A stretch of 18,946 nt of DNA, from positions 1 to 18,946 of the forward strand of contig JALOLW010000016.1 in NCBI GenBank assembly GCA_025455795.1, written 5' to 3'. Of the stretch, positions 15,243 through 18,946 are shown in pieces. The position numbers and the translations under genes are program-made. The DNA is from Spirosomataceae bacterium. GTDB taxonomy: Bacteria; Bacteroidota; Bacteroidia; Cytophagales; Spirosomataceae. A model generated the notes under the pieces. It saw only the letters and a list, made by a program, of their open reading frames with translations. It did not search any database and had not been told where the DNA came from. Numbering within the stretch: the first letter of the stretch is position 1; each line of letters starts with the position of its first letter.

Positions 15243-15815
15243 TTACTTCACGGGGACTTCACCCGTTTTTTGATAGCGTTTGAGGTATTCTTTTTGGGGG
15301 CTTTGAATGGTCAGGAGAAAATCGTACATCGGTTTGATGTCTTTGGCGTAATCGCCTGTAGGCTCCACAACCCCTCCAAATACAACCAGCTTGCGTTGAT
15401 AGTCAAACCCTACCAATACCAAAGGAACACCCGCTTGAAGTGCCATGTAATAAAACCCCGTTTTGAGTTCTGATACGTCCTTGCGCGTGCCTTCGGGAGT
15501 GAGGGCTACATGGATACTGTCGTTGGCTTTGAAGGTATTGGCTACGACCTGCACGAGGTTGTTGGCCTTGCTTCTATCCACAGGGTAGCCACCGAGGGCT
15601 TTAAAAAACCAAGCCGAATACCACTTAAAAAGCGAGTTTTTACCCAAAAATCCAATGTTTACGCCTATTTCTGAGCGTGAACCGATACCAATGAAGAAAT
15701 CAGTGGCGTACCAATGTGGGCATACTACCCATATTGCTTTTTTGAGGTGTGTTGGGGCTGGGCCACTGACACCCCAGCCGAAGAGCCGAAATAAAAATTT
15801 GAATAAATAGCGCAT
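15243..15815 (-). CDS. PlsC-type acyltransferase (1-acyl-glycerol-phosphate acyltransferase family)
   Basis: The 190-residue protein belongs to the glycerophospholipid acyltransferase superfamily, whose members transfer an acyl chain to lysophospholipid or related acceptors at the inner membrane. Motif I is H34-W-Y-A-T-D39 (HX4D, catalytic). Motif II is GGYPVDRS (75-82). Motif III is LTPEGTRK (105-112), and motif IV centres on P131 (GVPLVLVGFDY). It is short compared with typical PlsC (about 240 residues) but complete for all motifs. The N-terminus has no long membrane helix. ATG 15813-15815 is preceded by a candidate -7 element. It is transcribed toward the TolC-like gene. Its precise substrate is not determined; membrane-lipid synthesis or remodelling is the general inference. 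Confidence 0.88.
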   Translation of the reverse strand: MRYLFKFLFRLFGWGVSGPAPTHLKKAIWVVCPHWYATDFFIGIGSRSEIGVNIGFLGKNSLFKWYSAWFFKALGGYPVDRSKANNLVQVVANTFKANDSIHVALTPEGTRKDVSELKTGFYYMALQAGVPLVLVGFDYQRKLVVFGGVVEPTGDYAKDIKPMYDFLLTIQSPQKEYLKRYQKTGEVPVK

Positions 15816-15841
15816 CGAAGGTCAAAGTGTTAGGTTTGAGG

Positions 15842-15849
15842 CAAAAGTA
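15842..15849 (-). promoter_or_regulatory. Candidate -7 promoter element for the acyltransferase gene
   Basis: The minus strand reads TACTTTTG, matching TAnnTTTG, 26 nt before the start codon. A TTTG -33 box is not present at the expected distance, so support is limited to this one element and its position in the divergent gap. Confidence 0.35.
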
Positions 15850-16013
15850 ACAGAAAAAAATTGGGTTTTTTAGGAATAACGCAAGCGCGACAACAATTGT
15901 AAAATCAAAATGTTTTGTTTAACTTATTGATAATAAAAATTAAACAAAATAAAGAGCATGATTGTTGTATTTGTAGTTTTCAAATTTATCCAACAACAAA
16001 CTATAATCAAAAA

Positions 16014-16970
16014 ATGAAAAAATTGTGGAGTTTAACGACAGCCAAAGCGACATTGATGGTAATGCTGGCGGGGATGGTATTTGTTGGCTGCAAGAAAGAT
16101 GATCCTGCCCCCAACACCGTGACGGATATTGTACTTCAAAACAATGACTTTAGCATTCTGCGTGCTGCCGTGACTCGCGCAGGCTTGGCAGACGCTCTCA
16201 AGACGGGCACTTTGACGGTTTTTGCTCCCAACGACGCCGCTTTCACTGCTTCTGGTCTTGATCTCAACACTGTCAATACATTGCCTGTCAATACGTTGAA
16301 AGCCGTATTGGAATACCATGTATTGGGAACAACCAACACCTCTACGGCACTTCCTACTGCCAGCAACACCGAAGTGACCACCCTCTCTGGGGCAAAAGCT
16401 TACGTTACAAAAAATGCAGCGGGCGTATCAGTAAACGGTGTCCGTGTCACCAGCCCTGACATCGCTGCCGACAACGGCGTGATTCACGTGGTAGAGCGCG
16501 TGATTATGCCGCCTGCTGGCAATTTGCTCCAAGTAGCACAGGGCAATACCAACCTTACATTCTTGGTTGCAGCCCTTAGCCGTGTCATTCAGGCCAATCC
16601 TGCCGTGGGTGCTACTGTAACCTCCGTTTTGACTGGCAACAGTCCATATACAGTATTTGCACCGACCAACATGGCTTTCCAAGCCACACCATTCAACAGC
16701 ATCGCCACTATTAATGCTGCTACTGGTGCCAATTTAACTGCGCTGACCAACGTTTTGTTGGCACACGTAGTACCTGGGCGGGTATTTTCGACCAACTTGA
16801 CCGCTGGTAACGTAACCACAGCAGGCATGGCTCCCATCACTATTTCGCTCGGTTCGGGCGTACAGGTACGTGGCAATGGCAACGGTATGAACAACGCCAA
16901 CGTAACTGGTGCCAACATTAGCGCCACCAACGGTGTTGTTCACGTGATTGACCGCGTGATTTTGCCTTAA
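16014..16970 (+). CDS. Two-domain fasciclin (FAS1) lipoprotein
   Basis: The 318-residue lipoprotein carries two tandem FAS1 domains, folds associated with adhesion and extracellular-matrix binding. I chose ATG 16014 because it begins the lipoprotein signal (MKKLWSLTTAKATLMVM...) with lipobox FVGC and Cys26. The frame is open further upstream, but only from a TTG within AT-rich DNA. The first FAS1 domain (about 35-167) shows TVFAPNDAAF, YHVLG and NGVIHVVERVIMPP. The second (about 169-318) shows TVFAPTNMAF, AHVVPG and NGVVHVIDRVILP. The residues after the lipid cysteine are KKDD, resembling the charged export signals that send Bacteroidota lipoproteins to the cell surface. It is a single-gene unit followed by a terminator. 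The binding partner is unknown. Confidence 0.95.
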   Translation: MKKLWSLTTAKATLMVMLAGMVFVGCKKDDPAPNTVTDIVLQNNDFSILRAAVTRAGLADALKTGTLTVFAPNDAAFTASGLDLNTVNTLPVNTLKAVLEYHVLGTTNTSTALPTASNTEVTTLSGAKAYVTKNAAGVSVNGVRVTSPDIAADNGVIHVVERVIMPPAGNLLQVAQGNTNLTFLVAALSRVIQANPAVGATVTSVLTGNSPYTVFAPTNMAFQATPFNSIATINAATGANLTALTNVLLAHVVPGRVFSTNLTAGNVTTAGMAPITISLGSGVQVRGNGNGMNNANVTGANISATNGVVHVIDRVILP

Positions 16971-17010
16971 AGTTCATATTCCGAATTTCAGAATAATGCC
17001 CATTTTATTA

Positions 17011-17040
17011 AAAAGCCGCCTTACAAGCGGCTTTTCTGTT
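17011..17040 (+). terminator. Rho-independent terminator after the FAS1 lipoprotein gene
   Basis: AAAAGCCGC (17011-17019) and GCGGCTTTT (17027-17035) form a perfect 9-bp stem with a 7-base loop, ending in T residues on the plus strand. It lies 40 nt past the stop codon. Its A-rich 5' side suggests it may act in both directions, but no gene enters from the other side. Confidence 0.88.
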
Positions 17041-17146
17041 GTCAAAAAACTGACAAAAAGCAGTTAGAAGTATGTTGTGTGTCATGTAAATTCAAGCGGG
17101 TATTTTGGACATTTAGGCATTAATCAACTCCAAAACAATTATTCCA

Positions 17147-17563
17147 ATGAAAAGAAGAGAACCAATCTCGCACATCATGACCAAGAATGTAGCTACTGTG
17201 AGTATCACCGATGATTTGCGTGATGTCATAGACTTAGTTCATAAAAAACACATCCGTCACATACCCGTCGTGGAAGGCAACGAAGTCGTAGGAATGATAA
17301 GTCGTACTGACCTCAATCGCTTGACATTTAGCTCTTTGTTTGAAAATCAAGACGGCGCCGACGAGGCTGTTTTGGAAATGCTCAGTATCAAACAGGTAAT
17401 GACCCAAAAACCTCGCGTAGTAGATGCCTCTCAGACTATCCGCGAAGTGGCCGAAGTCCTCGCTGCCGAAGAATATCACGCTTTGCCAGTAGTAGAAGGC
17501 AAAACGCTCGTGGGTATTGTCACTACCACCGATATTATCAAGTACCTCCTTGAACAATACTAA
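17147..17563 (+). CDS. Stand-alone CBS-domain-pair protein
   Basis: The 138-residue protein consists almost entirely of two CBS motifs (about 7-60 and 81-136), which form a Bateman module. Such modules commonly bind adenine nucleotides (AMP, ATP, SAM) and sense cell energy state. Each repeat ends with the G-x-[IV]-[ST]-x-x-D pattern: GMISRTDL (49-56) and GIVTTTDI (123-130). No enzyme, channel or DNA-binding domain is attached, and there is no signal peptide, so it is cytosolic and probably acts on a partner. The start ATG is followed at once by the typical opening MKRREPISHIMTKNVATV. It stands alone between two terminators. The ligand and partner cannot be told from the sequence. Confidence 0.93.
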   Translation: MKRREPISHIMTKNVATVSITDDLRDVIDLVHKKHIRHIPVVEGNEVVGMISRTDLNRLTFSSLFENQDGADEAVLEMLSIKQVMTQKPRVVDASQTIREVAEVLAAEEYHALPVVEGKTLVGIVTTTDIIKYLLEQY

Positions 17564-17611
17564 GGATGCTCGCTGAGTAGCGCAAATTCGACATTTTTTA
17601 AACAAACGAGG

Positions 17612-17651
17612 AAGCGGTACAGTTTGTCTTTTGACACTGTACCGCTTTTTT
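17612..17651 (+). terminator. Rho-independent terminator between the CBS gene and the photolyase gene
   Basis: AAGCGGTACAGT (17612-17623) and ACTGTACCGCTT (17636-17647) form a perfect 12-bp stem with a 12-base loop and a run of six T (17646-17651). It is a strong plus-strand intrinsic terminator. The T-run ends directly before the photolyase ATG (17652). Confidence 0.9.
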
Positions 17652-18946
17652 ATGTCTGCACCTATTACGCTCTTCTGGCACCGCCGCGACCTGCGCCTGC
17701 ACGACAACGCAGGTTTGTATCACGCCCTCAAATCGGGCTATCCTGTGTTGTCGGTTTTTATTTTTGACCAAGATATTTTGGACAAACTCGACGATAAACG
17801 CGACCGCCGCGTAGAGTTTATTCATCAAGCTATCAGCGAGTTGCAAACCCAACTGACACAGATAGGGAGTACCCTCATCGTGCGCTACGGTAGGCCGTTG
17901 GAGATTTGGAAGCAACTGACGCAAGAGCATAGCATCGCCGAAGTACACACCAACCACGACTACGAACCCTACGCCCTCCAACGCGACAAAGCCGTGGGTG
18001 AACTCCTCAACGCGCGCGGGACGGCGTTTTATACCCACAAAGACCAGTGTATATTTGAGAAAAGCGAAATTTTGAGTGGCGCAGGTACACCTTACACGGT
18101 TTTTACACCGTATAGCCGTAAGTGGAAAGAAACCGCCAATGATTTTTATTATCAATCGTATCCCAACGAACAGTATTTCGACAATTTTTTCAAAACAACC
18201 TCACTGTCTATCCCTACCCTCGAAAGCATGGGTTTTGCAGCAACTGGCCAGCCATTCCCCAATAAAACAGTGCGCGATGAACTCATCAAACACTACAAAG
18301 AACGCCGCGACACGCCTTCGATTCAAGGCACGTCGCGGTTGAGTGTACATTTGCGATTTGGGACGATTTCGATTAGAGAACTGGCCCGTCACACCAAAGA
18401 CCTGAGTGAAAGTTTCTTGAACGAACTGATATGGCGCGATTTTTATATGCAAATCCTCTGGCACTTCCCGCACGTGGGTGAGGGCAAGGCGTTTCGGGCG
18501 GAGTACGACAAGATAGAATGGCGGCGCGACGAAGCGCAGTTTGAGCGGTGGTGCGAAGGCCGCACGGGCTATCCGATTGTAGATGCGGGTATGCGCGAGC
18601 TCAACGCCACGGGCTTCATGCACAACCGCGTCAGGATGGTGGTAGCCAGTTTTCTGACCAAGCATCTGCTCATAGATTGGCGGTGGGGTGAAGCCTATTT
18701 TGCCAAGAAATTGTTGGATTTTGACCTTTCGGCCAACAACGGCGGCTGGCAGTGGGCATCGGGGTCAGGGACAGACGCCGCGCCGTATTTTCGGATTTTT
18801 AATCCCACCTCCCAAACCCAAAAATTTGACCCGCAACTCGTCTATATCAAAAAATGGGTACCCGAAATCAGCAGTTTTGAGTACCCACGCCCTATGGTAG
18901 ATCACGCCTTCGCGCGAGAGCGGTGCTTGGCTGCGTATCAGAAGGC
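17652..18946 (+). CDS. phrB: Deoxyribodipyrimidine photolyase, class I (last few residues outside window)
   Basis: The enzyme uses blue light and a reduced FAD to split cyclobutane pyrimidine dimers in DNA. I translated from ATG 17652; the frame is open for 431 codons to the window edge. E. coli PhrB ends about ten residues past the corresponding point, so only a short tail is missing. The N-terminal antenna-binding Rossmann domain begins FWHRRDLRLHDNAGL. The FAD-binding domain holds GTSRLSVHLRFGTIS (226-240), ELIWRDFY (258-265) and CEGRTGYPIVDAGMREL (301-317). The electron-transfer tryptophans that match E. coli W306, W359 and W382 are W300, W343 and W366. NNGGWQWASGSGTDAAPYFR is highly typical of CPD photolyase. 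The start codon sits 4 nt after a terminator stem, and no promoter consensus is visible immediately upstream. Confidence 0.95.
   Translation, partial: MSAPITLFWHRRDLRLHDNAGLYHALKSGYPVLSVFIFDQDILDKLDDKRDRRVEFIHQAISELQTQLTQIGSTLIVRYGRPLEIWKQLTQEHSIAEVHTNHDYEPYALQRDKAVGELLNARGTAFYTHKDQCIFEKSEILSGAGTPYTVFTPYSRKWKETANDFYYQSYPNEQYFDNFFKTTSLSIPTLESMGFAATGQPFPNKTVRDELIKHYKERRDTPSIQGTSRLSVHLRFGTISIRELARHTKDLSESFLNELIWRDFYMQILWHFPHVGEGKAFRAEYDKIEWRRDEAQFERWCEGRTGYPIVDAGMRELNATGFMHNRVRMVVASFLTKHLLIDWRWGEAYFAKKLLDFDLSANNGGWQWASGSGTDAAPYFRIFNPTSQTQKFDPQLVYIKKWVPEISSFEYPRPMVDHAFARERCLAAYQK

Noticed and set aside
17318..17350. TTGACA-like -35 box inside the CBS gene as a photolyase promoter
   Set aside because: The E. 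coli-type consensus does not apply to Bacteroidota promoters, and no good -10 element follows.
17598..18665. Minus-strand open frames of 154-185 codons opposite the photolyase gene
   Set aside because: The plus-strand frame shows a continuous photolyase with all key residues; the antisense frames have no family features.

Overview
This window looks like a chromosomal piece of a member of the Bacteroidota, probably a Cytophagales-type organism (genus not determined). The grounds are a SusC/SusD outer-membrane pair, FAS1-domain and CKKDD-type lipoproteins, start codons without recognisable Shine-Dalgarno sequences but with A-rich leaders, and candidate promoters of the TAnnTTTG type. No tRNA, rRNA, CRISPR array, transposase or phage gene was seen. 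Two genes are cut by the window edges: a SusD-like gene on the left and a photolyase on the right.

Layout. From 1 to about 4.5 kb, on the minus strand, lie susC and then susD (19 nt apart), a TonB-dependent uptake pair preceded by an AT-rich promoter region. From 4.9 to 11.8 kb, also minus strand, is a four-gene tripartite efflux operon transcribed in the order TetR regulator, TolC-like outer-membrane factor, lipoprotein membrane-fusion protein, RND pump. It ends in a clear Rho-independent terminator at 4863-4897. From 12.2 to 15.1 kb, minus strand, is a second TolC-like protein followed by a MacA-type adaptor with no inner-membrane pump beside them. A small PlsC-type acyltransferase (15.2-15.8 kb) lies just upstream on the same strand. 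From 16.0 kb the direction changes to plus: a lipoprotein with two FAS1 domains, a stand-alone CBS-domain protein, and a class I DNA photolyase. The first two are each followed by a strong terminator hairpin.

Functional logic. The TetR protein probably controls the RND operon, which would export drugs or toxic compounds through its own adaptor and channel. The second channel/adaptor pair probably works with an ABC (MacB-type) or other permease encoded elsewhere. The SusCD pair imports an unidentified nutrient; no degradative enzyme is visible to suggest which.

The gene content is conventional. The most unusual feature is a small G/C-run palindromic repeat present four times in 1.3 kb inside the efflux operon, always at gene ends. 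It supplies stop codons, adjoins a start codon, and in one copy encodes the lipobox of the adaptor's signal peptide. Other points are an apparent extra two-helix insertion in the RND pump, a perfect palindrome before the TetR gene, and a terminator hairpin lying 4 nt before the photolyase start codon.
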